In this document: one piece after another, positions 9,748 through 21,428 of the stretch | Numbering within the stretch: the first letter of the stretch is position 1 | How the letters are laid out: each line of letters opens with the position of its first letter | From: Solenopsis invicta | Lineage: Eukaryota > Arthropoda > Insecta > Hymenoptera > Formicidae | Assembly: GCF_016802725.1 (NCBI RefSeq) | Contig: NW_024105245.1 | Location: 113,501 to 177,500 of the forward strand | Length of the DNA stretch: 64,000 bases | Direction of reading: 5' to 3' | Made by a program: the position numbers and the translations under genes | Notes under the pieces: model-generated | The model's input: only the letters and a program-made list of their open reading frames with translations | What the model was told of the DNA's origin: nothing | Database searches by the model: none

Positions 9748-12700
9748 ATGGCTGCCTCACTTGTATCACGCAACGATGAAGAAGAGTTGAATGGGGAAAC
9801 AGAGTCAGAAGCCAGTAGTATATATCAAGGCTCGGTGATTTCCACTGTACCTGATCGCCATGGATTCCTAGGTGGTTCGCAATATAGTCCAGAAAGGTAA
9901 TTTAAGTTTTTGAATATTTAATAATTTTATAAAATAACTGTTTCAATAAAATTAAATTTGATTTTAATATAATTCAATATTATTTAATACAAATTTATGG
10001 TATAGGAAACAGGCTATACCATCTGATGTAATACTGCGAAGGGAGAGAAAATGGATACAGATGTTGAACAACTGGAGTCTCTTCATGACCACGAATTATC
10101 GTAAGGTCCGTGAGAGGTGCCGCAAAGGTATACCACCTTCTGTGAGATTACGTGCCTGGTTGAATCTATGTGGTGGTCAGCTTTTGATGAATGAAAATCC
10201 AAATTTGTACGAGGAGCTGATCAAACGGCCTGGCGATCCCAAGTACCTAGAGGATATCAAGAAGGATCTCCATCGCCAGTTTCCACATCACGAAATGTTC
10301 GTCGAAAATGCACCCGGACAGCAGGAACTGTTCCAGGTTCTCAAGGCATACTCCATCTTGAATAGCAAAGTGGGTTACTGCCAGGCTCAAGCACCCATCG
10401 CTGCTTTTCTGCTGATGCACATGCCAGCGGTGCAAGCATTCTGGTGTCTCGTTGCGATATGCGACAAATATCTCATTGGCTATTACAGTCAGGGTATGGA
10501 AACGTTGTTGCGTGATGGAGACATTTTGTTTGCTCTCTTGAAAAGAGTCTCCCCTGTTGCATATAAACATCTGGTTAGTACATATAAATTCTCATACAAA
10601 TTTTTAGTATACTACCTGCCAAATTTGGAAACCAGGGTTGGCTGAAAAAGTCTAATGAATAGTAAACGATATAGTAAATTCCGATTTTTATTGTCTCTTT
10701 ATTCAATAATCTGGCATAAAAGTATAAAAATGATTAATGAGTAACATTCAAATATGTTCATAATTTCACACAAAAATAAATTTTTACTTTGATTAATAGA
10801 GTATATTAATTACTATGGTTTAAAGAAAGACAAAATCAACCAATAGTAAAAAATAATAATGAAACTTTATAATAGTAAAGTTTTTTTTAATTGATTTATG
10901 AAATACTTTTTTAACAAGCTTTAGAGATATAAATATAACTAAATTTTAGATTAATCTTTAGTTTAAAATGAGAAAATGTACCTACTAATAAAACTAAAAT
11001 ATCTAGTAACAGAATTAAAAATTTTTACCTATAGTATATATCTATTTTGCATTTACTATTCAACATCTCGTAAAAAATTTATTTGCTACTTTAATTTCTA
11101 TTACAAATCTTATTTTTAATAAAGCTTAAATGGGGCCTCTGTCAATTGATATTGATATTGTTTTCCATTTATTTTATAATAATTAACAGAAAAAAGTTTT
11201 TACTGAGTTTTTCTAACAATATCGATTTTTACCACTGGATTTTATTTAAAAAATGTGGAGTTTTGCCAATCTTGATAGAAAAGCTTGAAATTTTTTCAGA
11301 TTATTTAAAAAGTTAAGTATAAGAAAAGCTTTAAATTTTTTTTTAAATTGTATACAAATGAAGCATATTACAACCAACATTTTTTTTCTTTTCCATAAAT
11401 TCTTTACTTTAAAAGTTAAAAAATAATAAAAATAATAAAGAATTTTATGAGAAATGAGGTTTTATAGAAAAGATCGACGTTGTCAGAAATTGCATCAATT
11501 GTTTTAGAAAGGCATTTTTAAATTTAGAAAATTTATAAATATATTTTTTGTTAATTTTTGTTCGGTGATGTTTTAGCTGCAGCACTTTAAAATAAAAAAA
11601 GTATAGAGAAAATATCAATTTTTAATTTTATATAATTTAGAAACAAAATATCATAAAAACAAAAAACAAAATATTTTGATTTTAAAACGCATTTCTAAAA
11701 ACTTCTCTACAATTTTTTCATCGAAATACTTCCCTGAGATGCAAAAAAATAGTAAGTCCATCCTAGTATCAATCGTTTTTTAAAGTTTTTTAAAAATATC
11801 TAAAATAAATTTTATTTAATCATACATGAAATTTTTATAAATGAAGTTCTGTTGCAGAATTGTTAATACTAATACAATATTATTTTTATTCTAGAAACAA
11901 AATTTGTCAAAAAACTAAAATATTTAGTTTGATTTGTTCAATTAAATATTTGAGCTGATTTGGTTAATTTTTTATTAAATTTTAACTCTTAAATTGTAAC
12001 GCTTAAAAAAAATCACATTATCGATAAAAAGCCGTTTGATAGACCGCTATCATGTTTCCGTTAATTTTATAAGTTTGTATTAATAAAGTGTTTATTTTTT
12101 ATTAGTCTAAATATTTGTAAATAGGATAGTCGGCGAAAGATGTTTTAATGTAAGGATTAGTAAAAAAAATATATACGATGTATCTCTAAAGTCTATAGAA
12201 CTTTATCCATTATATATATTTCGGAATCTGTTCAAAATTATAAAAAATCATGAAATATGTGTTTGATCATTTCGAGAGACTACTTTTTAAAGGAAATTGT
12301 GGAAATTGTCTCTCTTTTTTTCCCCTGAGAATGTCTCAGGGGATCTTAACTCAAATGTTTCAAATGAAATCTTCCATTTTGACATATCATTTAAAAGAGC
12401 ATAAAGAAAGAAAATTGTTGGTAGTAAGTGAAGGTTCATACAATGACCTGTTAGAGAATTATTTAGGATTAAAGTCTGAAAAGCGCCATTTTTTTTCAAA
12501 AAATTGTTACTCCCATTAAAAAATTTAAAAAATCCTGAAAGATTCTAGGAAAGTTAAATTATAAAAATTTTTCTAACATTAAAATATAACGTCACATTAA
12601 CAGTAAAGGAGTTAAAATGTGTAAATCAGACGTAGATGAAGAAATACATACATGCCCAATACGTGAAAAAGTAACGTAAATGCTAAACCCGATCTATAAG

Positions 12701-13796
12701 ACTGCTACAATTTTCCAATCATTTTATATTACATGTTCCTAACGAATGATAATTGGAAATGCGACTGCAATGTTAGATGGGGACAGTGGCATATGAAAGT
12801 ATTGAGAGTTTAGAGCACTTCTTGTAAATATCAAAGAAGTTATTGACAAGTAAAGTTTTATTAACGGTCTGGCAGTTTAAAGTCTAATGATTGACATGAA
12901 TGAACTATATCTTTTATATGGAATTAAATAAGTATTGAATTAATCTAATGTTTAATTAAATGTTTTAAACTAAATATTTTAGTTTTTCACAATTAGCTTT
13001 TTAATCATTTTATTAGTGCACGTTTTTTGAAAAATGTAGATGATAAGAATTTTGGAATAATATCCTTTTTAAAATAAAATATTCTCACAAACTGATAAAT
13101 TGGAGGGATCGAGATTTAATTATTTACTGTTATTATTTACTGTTTCAGAAAAAACAGAAGATGGAACCAATCTTATATATGACAGAATGGTTTTTGTGCG
13201 TTTACACTCGAACATTGCCATGGGAAAGTATTTTGCGTATATGGGATATGTTTCTTTGCGAGGGTGTAAAAGTAGTTTTCAAAGTAGGTCTGGTATTATT
13301 GAAAGGCAGTCTAGGTCGAACTTCTCTTACCAAGCGTTGTCCAACGACATATGAAACTCTCCAAGTTCTAAGAAACCCACCCCAACATATCATGGAGGAA
13401 GAGGCTTTGGTTTATCAGGTGAACATTTTTAATGCAATTTTTTAACGCATATATTATTTGTATAGTCTAATAAAATTAAACAGTAATTTAATTAAGTTAA
13501 TAAATGTAAAGATTATAAAAAATTAGTAAACTTATTTAAATTTATAATTTAATTTCTTCATATTTTACAAAGATTATAAAATAATTTAAGCTGTAAGGTA
13601 TTTTGTATTTTAATTTTAATAAAGATTAACGTATCAAAAAATTTTAAATTAATTTAAAAATATTGCACATTTATAATTTAACATGTTGCAGATTCAAAGG
13701 TTGAATTTGAATGAGGATGATTTTGAGTACGAGCATCAGAGACAAATGTTGAAAAGAAAAGCGGCGGAAAAAGAGACTGCCAATCGAACTGACTGA
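9748..13796 (+). CDS. wkd: TBC1D10/whacked-type Rab GTPase-activating protein (4 coding exons)
   Basis: Coding exons: 9748-9896, 10006-10573, 13149-13418 and 13692-13796. All junctions are GT/AG and the phases agree, giving 363 aa. The start is the ATG at 9748 (MAASLVSRNDEEE); the ATG at 9743 is out of frame. The TBC domain begins near KGIPPSVRLRAW (about residues 90-101). It has the IKKDLHR arginine-finger motif (D137, R140) and the YCQ glutamine finger (Q176), so both catalytic residues of a TBC GAP are present. Exon 3 encodes MEPILYMTEWFLC and ILRIWDMFLCEGVKVVFKVG, typical of the TBC1D10 branch. The C-terminus is short and charged, without the long tails of vertebrate TBC1D10A-C. Such proteins speed GTP hydrolysis on Rab35/Rab27-like GTPases in membrane traffic; in Drosophila whacked acts in tracheal branching and photoreceptor traffic (family knowledge). 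An AATAAA follows the stop at 13812. Intron 2 is long (2.6 kb). Confidence 0.9.
10574..13148 (+). other. Intron 2 of the TBC gene
   Basis: AT-rich, between donor GTTAGT and acceptor TGTTTCAG. Small ORFs (for example 12250-12519) have no recognisable similarity. I see no repeat family or RNA gene here, which makes it the longest element-poor stretch in the window. Confidence 0.7.
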
Positions 13797-14328
13797 TGAT
13801 TAACTAGTTGAAATAAAGCTATGGGACGAAATTTCACTTGTCTAGCGTCCCAACGTGTGCCTTCCTTTCCGTTCTTCTGATACTATAAATTCCGCGATTT
13901 ATACGCTTAGAACTCTTTCGTATTACGAAGTCAAAGGATATGACGAAAAGCGGATAGGTATGTACACGCACAAAATAGAAAGTGGAAAGTGGTTTTCCAT
14001 ATTCATACACGCACACATACACACATTCCCCAAGCAGCCGGAGTGTATTATTTATCTCTACTTCCTTCATTATTAGTACGTAATTCATTGTAGTACATCA
14101 AGAAAAGAGCACAACACATTTTCAAGTTTACATATAGTACTATTTAATGATATTTTCTTATTAATGTATTTCTAGTTGATTTCCAATAGATCATCTTTGC
14201 GATTAATACTATCGATATTTATTAACAAAAATTTACCGCATTTTTAAAATAAAAGTGTATAGTATATGAAAATGTTATACTAAATAAATATTATCTTTTG
14301 TTTTATACATACATTTCATACATTTCAT

Positions 14329-14329
<1 letters not shown>
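13797..14329 (+). other. 3' flank of the TBC gene
   Basis: Contains the probable polyadenylation signal at 13812-13817, then unremarkable sequence. No further gene seen. Confidence 0.45.

Positions 14330-14393
<64 letters not shown>
14330..14393. repeat. (AC)n(AT)n microsatellite
   Basis: About 20 bp of ACAC followed by about 44 bp of ATAT. Confidence 0.95.
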
Positions 14394-14398
<5 letters not shown>

Positions 14399-15714
14399 CC
14401 AATCTTATATTACTCCTTACTGATCGAATGATTTTAACTTTAATTTAACGCATTTTTATACTTAAAACATACTTGCAACATAAAAGTTCTCCTAGGCAAT
14501 GATATTTATAATACATTTATTTTATGTATATTAATATATACATTGAATATTCCTCTTTACAGTTAAGGATGTACTATCCGTCTAGTTCCTGCAAAGTAAA
14601 TTAAATTTTGAAATATATTAATATTGATACTTTTAAATTTTATATAGAATTGTTTTATAAAATTGAATAACATTATATTTTTATTTATTAACATATTTTT
14701 ATAGTTTATTTACTTTATTATTAACAATTATTTTAAAATATAATGACAAAAATTCAATTTGTTAAATAAGTATTTAAATATTTCCGATAATTAATGCATA
14801 ATTTCATTATAATTCTAAACTTATAGCAAATTTGCGTTGAACGCACTGATGCACATTAAAACCATTGTACACAAATTGATGAAAAGATATGTGTAACATA
14901 AGTATGTGAACGAATTGATCGCGAAATCATCAATATACTTTATTGTGTAATTGATAAAATATATATTTCACTATTAAAAATATTTGCATTTTATTTTTAC
15001 ATTTACAAAGAGAAACCATACTTGGGCATCATCAATTTTAATAAAATTTTATGGATATGTAGTATTCACTCAAACATTTACTACAGTAAAGCCGTAAATT
15101 GCAATATTCAGTCATTCTCGAGAAAAAAAATATTTAAAAAATAATAATAAAGTCATTGACGTAGCGTTCGGCGATAAGACGTTGACTGCTACATTCAAGT
15201 TCGATCCCCAAGGATAAGACGTTTTTATTTAAATCTTATATTTTTAAATTGATACTACTTTTTAATTTTTTATATATCACTTTTTTACAATTTAAAAAAA
15301 ATAAACACATTCCAGATAGCCAAATGAGTTTAAAATGCCATTACATTGCTGTTAACCGTTTCAGCAACTGATGTCAACAAACTAGAGACAAGGTGCTTCT
15401 TCACTATATGTGAAATCTTGCCCTCACATAAATTTTAAATTTGATGATGGCAAATTGATAGCATCTCGATGGCATTACTTCATTATACTTAAAGAATATA
15501 CGTATGATAGCAACATGATGGCAACTGTTATCATCAATTTGCTGTCCGCGTTTAACAGTATATTGACGGCATCTTGATGTCAACATGAAAACAACTTGTC
15601 ACGATGTGGTATCCATGATATGCAGCATGATGACAGCAACATGATGGCAACATTTACAAAAATATAAATGCTTTACATTTGATAAGAAAACAAGTTAACT
15701 ATTTACATGTAAAA

Positions 15715-15965
15715 ATATAAAATTTTATATGGAACAGCGTTCCATACACACGTTATGTTTTAAAAGAATGAGAGCGAGTATTCGTCTCGAAGTTACAACA
15801 AGCAGCTCCTCACTGAAGTATGCTCTGGTGAGTCTGCCGCAGTGGCGCCTGTGGCCGCACTTGACTCATGAGAAATCCTCCATGGCGTGGCCGCTTAGCG
15901 GTGGCGCCGACACTCATTTGTTCGCGCGGGGCCTTACACACGGCGGGACCGAATATTGTCATGTC
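15715..15965 (+). repeat. Family K conserved core, copy 1
   Basis: Shares TATAAAATTTTATRTGGAAC, AGCGTTCCATACA, TGGCCGCACTTGACTCATGA, AGCGGTGGCGCC and TTACACACGGCGGGACCGAA with 18140-18425 and, inverted, 59400-59690. It is much more GC-rich and better conserved than the surrounding family J sequence. Confidence 0.75.
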
Positions 15966-16291
15966 AACAAATTGTTGACAACAAGCTGCAATTTAGGAAT
16001 TTCAACAATATTCATCAGTATTCTGCCTCTTGTGTCAAACTTTTGATATCATAGGTGCTATCATTTTGTTCTCATGTTGTCATTATGATATATACGAATG
16101 CGAACTCATGACGAGCCGTCAGTTTGCTGTCAGTATGACGTGTTATTATTCATAAATGTTTGTTCTTAAAATTTCATTAACTGGTGATAAGTTTTTGCTC
16201 TCTTGTTGCTAACTCAGTTTACACATAGGACTTTGGTGTCAGCAAATTGACGGCAACTTCACAACAACTCGTGAAGTGCATTAGTTTACTT

Positions 16292-16450
16292 AAGGCCATG
16301 ACACATAAAAAACTTAAGCAGTAAGACGTACGCAATAAGAAATTCAACGTGTTAGATTTGCTACTGCTTACGTTTGGCCTTATATTCTCAACTGCCATGG
16401 GTTAATTCGCTTACTGCTTAAGTTTTACTGCTTAAGTTTTTTTATGTGTC
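16292..16450. repeat. Palindromic MITE inside family J1
   Basis: GGCCATGACACATAAAAAAC at the left pairs with GTTTTTTTATGTGTCCGAC at the right; an inner ACTTAAGCAGTAAG / CTTACTGCTTAAGT pair follows. Confidence 0.7.
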
Positions 16451-16479
16451 CGACTCTTTAATACACGAAATCACGCTTG

Positions 16480-16775
16480 GCTATCTGGAATTGTTTCAAA
16501 TACATTACCTAATTATGATATATTCAAAGTTAAAAAAAAAATCTTATTTTTCTTACTTGAATTTCGAAGAAACATTGTTTTTGTCAGAAATTAGTTTTAC
16601 TATCACAAAACACCTTTTTCACTTCACGACTTTAATATGACATTGTTTCTAACGAAACTTTGTCAGCAGCGTCGTTACATTAGGACGCATTCACAATATT
16701 TAAAGTTATTTTTATATACCCAGACAAATTTCCATTGTTCCAAATAGCCTCGAGTTCCAAATAGGTCTCCCCCTA
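16480..16775. repeat. Old right-end fragment of family V
   Basis: TTTCAAATACATTAC, TTTCGAAGAAACATTG, TCACAAAACACMTTTTTCAC, TTACATTAGGACGCATTCAC and the terminal GGTCTCCCCCTA match the right third of 26804-27815 in order. Confidence 0.65.
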
Positions 16776-17593
16776 TCGACTTTCCGTAAGCAAAGAGTTT
16801 GTATATCTGTTAAGGTCTCGAACAAAATAACAAAACCGTTATAATTGGAGACCGTTATGGCTATAACGATTTATAGACACTTATTTTGACGTTTTTAAAA
16901 CAGTCATTGTAAATCTTTATTGCATGTATATTTTTTGTAAAATTTAAAGAAATATGAAAGGTTACGGCTCATGTGAATAATTATTCAAAATAGAAAAAAC
17001 AAGCTTAAGAGTCGTGCTGGATGTTGTGCACCAAAACAAAAACTAATGACCAAAATAAAAGCAAACGTTTCAACTTTTAGTAAACAGCCTTTATCTGTGC
17101 ATACAGATCTTAGAATCGAGTATGAATCTGCGACATCCGCTTACAAAAACTTTTACTTGAAAATAACTATCCATTAAATTTTATTTTTTTCATGTTTCAA
17201 TTTAGGTTAAAATAACTTTTTTATAAAAATGACATCGACGGAGAGAATAAAGAGTTGTCAAGATACTTCACAATTTCTTACATCAATTCGGTATCTGAGA
17301 AATTTTTATTGTTTCCTAATAAGTTTGACTGTAATGTAGTTTTTACAATTTTCTATAAACTTAACTTTAACAAATTTATAACTAAATTTGAGACCGGAAA
17401 AGATCATATTGATCGACTATCATGCAACGACGTAGTTTAAGCTCGTTTTTCTTATTTTGAATTATATTTTTTGTGTTTATAAGAAATTTTAATTTAATCA
17501 ATAATAGAAGTGCATTTTTAAATTTTTATTTTTTTTTAAATAACACTATTAATCCAATTAAGAATAGAGCCAACACAAGCTCTTTGTGTGTGA

Positions 17594-18778
17594 ACCCTGA
17601 TAGCCAAATGACCGTAATTAAATGACATTTTACTGTCACTTATTCCGTATTCAATTTCATCAAACTAGAACCAAGGTGTTCTCACAAACTGTCTATTGTT
17701 CTAACGTCATTAAAGTCTTCATTTAAATTCAGCAAACTGCTAGCAAATTGTTATCATGCGTGCACTACATTCAACCGATGTGCTTGATATCAAAATGTCA
17801 GCAAATCATCATTATACATGATATCTACACGTGAAGTTTTGTTGTCGGCAATTTGATTACTTTTCTAGTAGTACTTTTCTGCAAGACTGCAGTAAATCTT
17901 GTAGCAGATTCTTGAAAGATTCTGCCACAGGACGTTATGATCTGCTTCCTTATTATGCTCAATTCTTCTGAAAGATTCTGCAGTCAAATTCTTACAAGAA
18001 ATTTGTATATATTTGCTGCAATATTTGCAAAATTCTTTTACCAGAATATTAATATAGTCTCAAGATACTTTCTTGCCGAAAATGTGCGATTAAAACCGAT
18101 TAAAAAAAAGTAATCCGAATCGATCGGGATTTCTGCACCAAAAATATAAAATTTTATGTGGAACAGCGTTCCATACATACGTCATGTTTTAAAATAATGA
18201 GAGCGAGTATTCGTCTTGATGTTACAACATGTAGCTCCTAAAGGCTCACTGAAATATAAACTATGGTATGAATTGGGGAGTCGACCGTGGCGCTTAGATA
18301 TAACGTCTGTGGCCGTACTTGACTCATGAGAAATCCCCTGCGGTGTGGCCACCTAGCGGTGGCGCCAGCACTCACTTGTTCGTGTGGAGTCTTACACACG
18401 GTGGGACCGAATATTGTCATGTCACCAAATTGTCGATAATAAGCTGCAATTTAGAATCTTTAACAATATTCACCAAATATTCTACTTCTTGTATTAAACT
18501 TTTGGTATCATACGTGTCATCATTTTACTGACATATTTCTGTCATTATGATATATACGAATGCAAGCTCATGACGAGCCGACAGTTTGCTGTCAACATGA
18601 TATGTTATTATTAATAAACGTTTGCTCTTAACATTTTATTAACTGATGTGTTTTTGCTCTCCTGTTGCTCACTCAGTTTCACGTTAAATTCTGTAGCCAG
18701 CAAATTGCCTGCAAATTCACAACAATACATGCAATGCATTAATTTGCCCGATGTGCTGAATCTACCTTGGTTATCTGG
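17594..18778. mobile_element. Family J element with degenerate internal repeats (J2)
   Basis: Starts CCTGATAGCCAAATGACC and ends ACCTTGGTTATCTGGG. The layout parallels J1: a repeat-rich left part (CAGCAAACTGCTAGCAAATTG and similar), family K core at 18140-18425, then a tail (GACGAGCCGACAGTTTGCTG) matching 16110-16260. Same orientation as J1. Confidence 0.6.
18140..18425 (+). repeat. Family K conserved core, copy 2
   Basis: See 15715-15965. Relative to copy 1 it has an extra segment near 18245-18300 (TATGGTATGAATTGGGGAG and CGCTTAGATATAACGTC). Confidence 0.75.
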
Positions 18779-18963
18779 GAATTAATATAATTAGCGAACA
18801 AACATTACATAGTGCACAATTATAATTACAGACGTTTCGATCCTAGTTTTGGATCATTTTTAATGTAAATTAATCTTCTATTCCACATATGATGGTTAAT
18901 AGTAGCGTGGGTACAAATTGTCAAGTCCAAATCCAAAATTAACGCAATACAATTGTGTAGGTT

Positions 18964-19192
18964 ACTCTCGTCCGCATTGTAGTATGACAGATTTTATTTT
19001 TATTTATATGATCGAAACAAAACTGATGTCAATTTAAACAAGTAGACAATCGTGATTGCGATGTGGATGGAATGAATGGTTACAAATATAAGTCACTTCT
19101 GTAAACGTTCATCGTCTACTTATTTAAATTGACATCAGTTTTGTTTCGATCATATGAATAAAAAATAAAATCTGTCATACTACTGTGGCGAT
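18964..19192. repeat. Palindromic MITE
   Basis: GTAGTATGACAGATTTTATT at the left pairs with AATAAAATCTGTCATACTAC at the right. The inner pair TGATCGAAACAAAACTGATG / CATCAGTTTTGTTTCGATCA extends the stem to about 85 bp. Confidence 0.85.
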
Positions 19193-19470
19193 TGCCTTGC
19201 CACGAGCCCAACCGACAAATGATAATAGATAAGAAAATTCGAGAATAGAAACGTGTTGTTAGGCAGTTCGAAACAATAGAGAGATGTAAATATGAAAAGA
19301 AATAGAAGCTTTAAGAATTAAGACAAATAGGCAGCAGCTTTCGGTACACGGGAAAATTAGAAAATTTAAAATCTTCATTAGGCGAAATCCTTTGGTCGAA
19401 CCGAGAGTATTTAAAGACGCGCACGAGAAAAGAGAAAGACTCGTCTCGTATCCGTTGTACCGTACACATA

Positions 19471-20402
19471 CGAGGTGTGATCAAAAAGTAAGACTTTTTG
19501 AATTTTGCGCGCTCTGTACACTCTAATTTCAAAATTTTTTTTTTGTGTTGCTACACTCGTCACGATCATATGTTCACAGTTTTGACTATATAGCATGTGT
19601 TGTTTTTATGTGAGAGGCATAAAGGTTAGACTCGTGTTTGCGTGCTCGGCGATTTTTTGCTGTTGAAAATAATGGAGCAGAGAGTTTGTATTAATTTTTG
19701 TGTAAAAAATGGTATTAAGTGTTCAAAAACTCTTGAAATGTTGACAGTGGCGTACGGTGAGTCAACTTTGAGCAAAAAAAATGTTTATAAATGGTATAAG
19801 TTATTCCAAGAGGGCCAAGAAAATGTTAACGATGAACCTCGCTCTGGACGCCCCAGCACGTCAAAAACCGACGAAAATGTTCAGGAAGTGAAAGAAATTG
19901 TGTTGAAAAATCGTCGAATCACGATTAGAGAAATAGTTGATGATCTTAACATATCGTTTGGCTCATGCCAATCAATTTTAACGGATGTTTTGGGTATGAC
20001 ACGTGTGTCAGCGAAATTCGTTCCAAAACTGCTTAATTTTGATCAGAAGCAGCGTCGCATGAACATCGCCCAAGACATGTTGAACGACGTCAATGATGAT
20101 CCTGATCTGCTCAAAAGGGTTATAACTGGTGACGAAACATTTTCCTTTTTCCAAAATTGAAAAGGCCTATGAAAGGACAAAGATTTGCGACGATTGCGGA
20201 GATTAAGGCTGCATCGCTGGAGGAGTTCAAGGCAATACCCAAAAGTGCATTTCAGAAATGTTTTGACGATTGGAAAAAGCGCTGGCACAAATGCATTGTA
20301 TCAGAGGGGGATTATTTTGAAGGGGATAACATAATTTTGGATGAATAAATGAATATTTTTTTATAAAAATGAAAAGTCATCTTACTTTTTGATCACACCT
20401 CG
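19471..20402 (+). mobile_element. Mariner transposon, internally deleted (932 bp)
   Basis: TIRs CGAGGTGTGATCAAAAAGTA (19471) and its complement ending at 20402, each flanked by TA (19469-19470, 20403-20404). Full mariners are about 1.3 kb. The missing part is the centre of the transposase, so this is a deletion derivative that can only be mobilised in trans. Confidence 0.95.
19672..20348 (+). pseudogene. Mariner transposase with a catalytic-core deletion
   Basis: ATG at 19672 (MEQRVCINFCVKNG). The N-terminal helix-turn-helix region is intact through residues 1-115, followed by ITGDETF, which supplies the first catalytic Asp. Directly after it the sequence jumps to LFPKLKRPMKGQRFATI in another frame, so the segment with the second and third Asp of the DD34D triad is gone. 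The C-terminal tail (SAFQKCFDDWKKRWHKCI ... IILDE) survives to the TAA at 20346. In the original frame translation ends at 20158. The deletion joins at CATTTTCC near 20146. Expected product: DNA-binding domain only. Such fragments can in principle inhibit an active transposase, but nothing here shows expression. Confidence 0.93.
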
Positions 20403-20970
20403 TATAATACATATTGTAACTCAGATCCTATGTATATATCCATATAAACGCAATTATATAAAAGTGGCACAAAGACACTTCAGACTTTTATTTGCACTCA
20501 CACGCTCATTATATCCAAACTACGATGGGAATCAGACTAACACACATGGCCTATACAATTGTACTGCGTTAATTTTGGAGTCTTAATTTGATTTATTTCT
20601 TCAAAGCCTTTCCTAATACAAACTTTATATTAAATAATTAAAAATGGATTAAAAATTGTAGATAACATTTTAAAAATATAAGATTTACTTGTAAAATGTC
20701 TTATCTTCGAGGATCAAACTTGAAATCCTGAACGTAGCAATCAATGTCTTATCGCTGAACGCTACGTCACTGACTTTTTGTTATTTTTATATATATATAT
20801 ATTTTTTTTTTTTCGAAAATGCCTGAATATTGTAACTTAGAGCTTTACTGTAGTAAATATTTGAGTGAATACTACACATCCATAAAATTTTATTAAAATC
20901 GGTGATGCTGGACTAATATTTACTAGATCAGTGTACAATGGCTTTAATGTGCACCAGTGCACACTAGTGC

Positions 20971-21247
20971 AGTCCAATTAAATTCGCTACGAGTTTTTCT
21001 ATACATAAATTTTATATTTACAAAACAACTGATTTCTACACGACAAAACTTTAAATTAATACAGACTTGTCATTATTTCTTAATTATATTAGAGCACATT
21101 CTATTTCTTATTGAAACAATTTTTTATTTAGATATAAAATCGTTCAGCCACATTTTTTGTATTACTTTCAAATGCAATAAAATAATCTATAAATTCGTAC
21201 TTCTTTAATATTTAAAAAATATGTTTAAAATTTATTTTGAAAACATG

Positions 21248-21295
<48 letters not shown>

Positions 21296-21428
21296 TATAA
21301 TATACACGTCCTTAGTAATGTAATTATTTTTTTTTCAATCGTCGTCCAAATATTTTACGTAAAATACGATATAAATGTTTACAGATATTTTCAATCTCTA
21401 ACATAAAAAAATGCGACACGTTTTATTC
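20971..21428. other. 3' flank of the minus-strand gene
   Basis: AT-rich with an (AT)n microsatellite at about 21250-21288. An AATAAA on the - strand lies two bases beyond the stop codon (21422-21427); further AATAAA-like sites lie lower. Probably the 3' UTR and downstream flank. The 83-aa ORF at 20957-21208 has no recognised similarity. Confidence 0.45.

Larger units (their letters stand above)
15313..16479. mobile_element. Family J element with degenerate internal repeats (J1)
   Basis: Starts CCAGATAGCCAAATGAG and ends CTTGGCTATCTGG, a short inverted repeat. The interior is dominated by loosely repeated short motifs of the type GATGGCAAC / CAACATGATG / TTGATGTCAACA, interrupted by the family K core (15715-15965). 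No long ORF with similarity. Superfamily unknown. Confidence 0.6.
18930..20585. mobile_element. Element X with inverted ends, interrupted by a palindrome and a mariner
   Basis: CCAAAATTAACGCAATACAA (18940) has its complement at about 20551-20578 (TACAATTGTACTGCGTTAAT, then TTTTGG). The interior contains the palindrome 18964-19192 and the mariner 19471-20402. The rest (19196-19470, 20405-20545) resembles promoter-like LTR or UTR sequence (GAGTATTTAAAGACGCG) but has no ORF. Confidence 0.5.
14836..20970. mobile_element. Large inverted-repeat element Y, ~6.1 kb, heavily nested
   Basis: About 14840-15245 is an imperfect reverse complement of about 20675-20965 (shared: GCACATTAAARCCATTGTAC, AATAAAATTTTATGGATRTG, TAGTATTCACTCAAA, TTTACTACAGTAAAGC, GACGTAGCGTTC, GATAAGAC). 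The long terminal inverted repeats enclose two family J elements, a family V fragment, an element X and a mariner. No transposase of its own is visible. The outer target duplication was not resolved. Confidence 0.65.

Noticed and set aside
10247..10570. 107-aa ORF antisense to the TBC gene
   Set aside because: Shadow of exon 2, where the + strand frame has clear family motifs.
18787..18905. GACGTTTCGATCC...GGATCATTTTT as a terminator or retroelement end
   Set aside because: A word common in insect repeats, but no boundary or partner end could be defined here.
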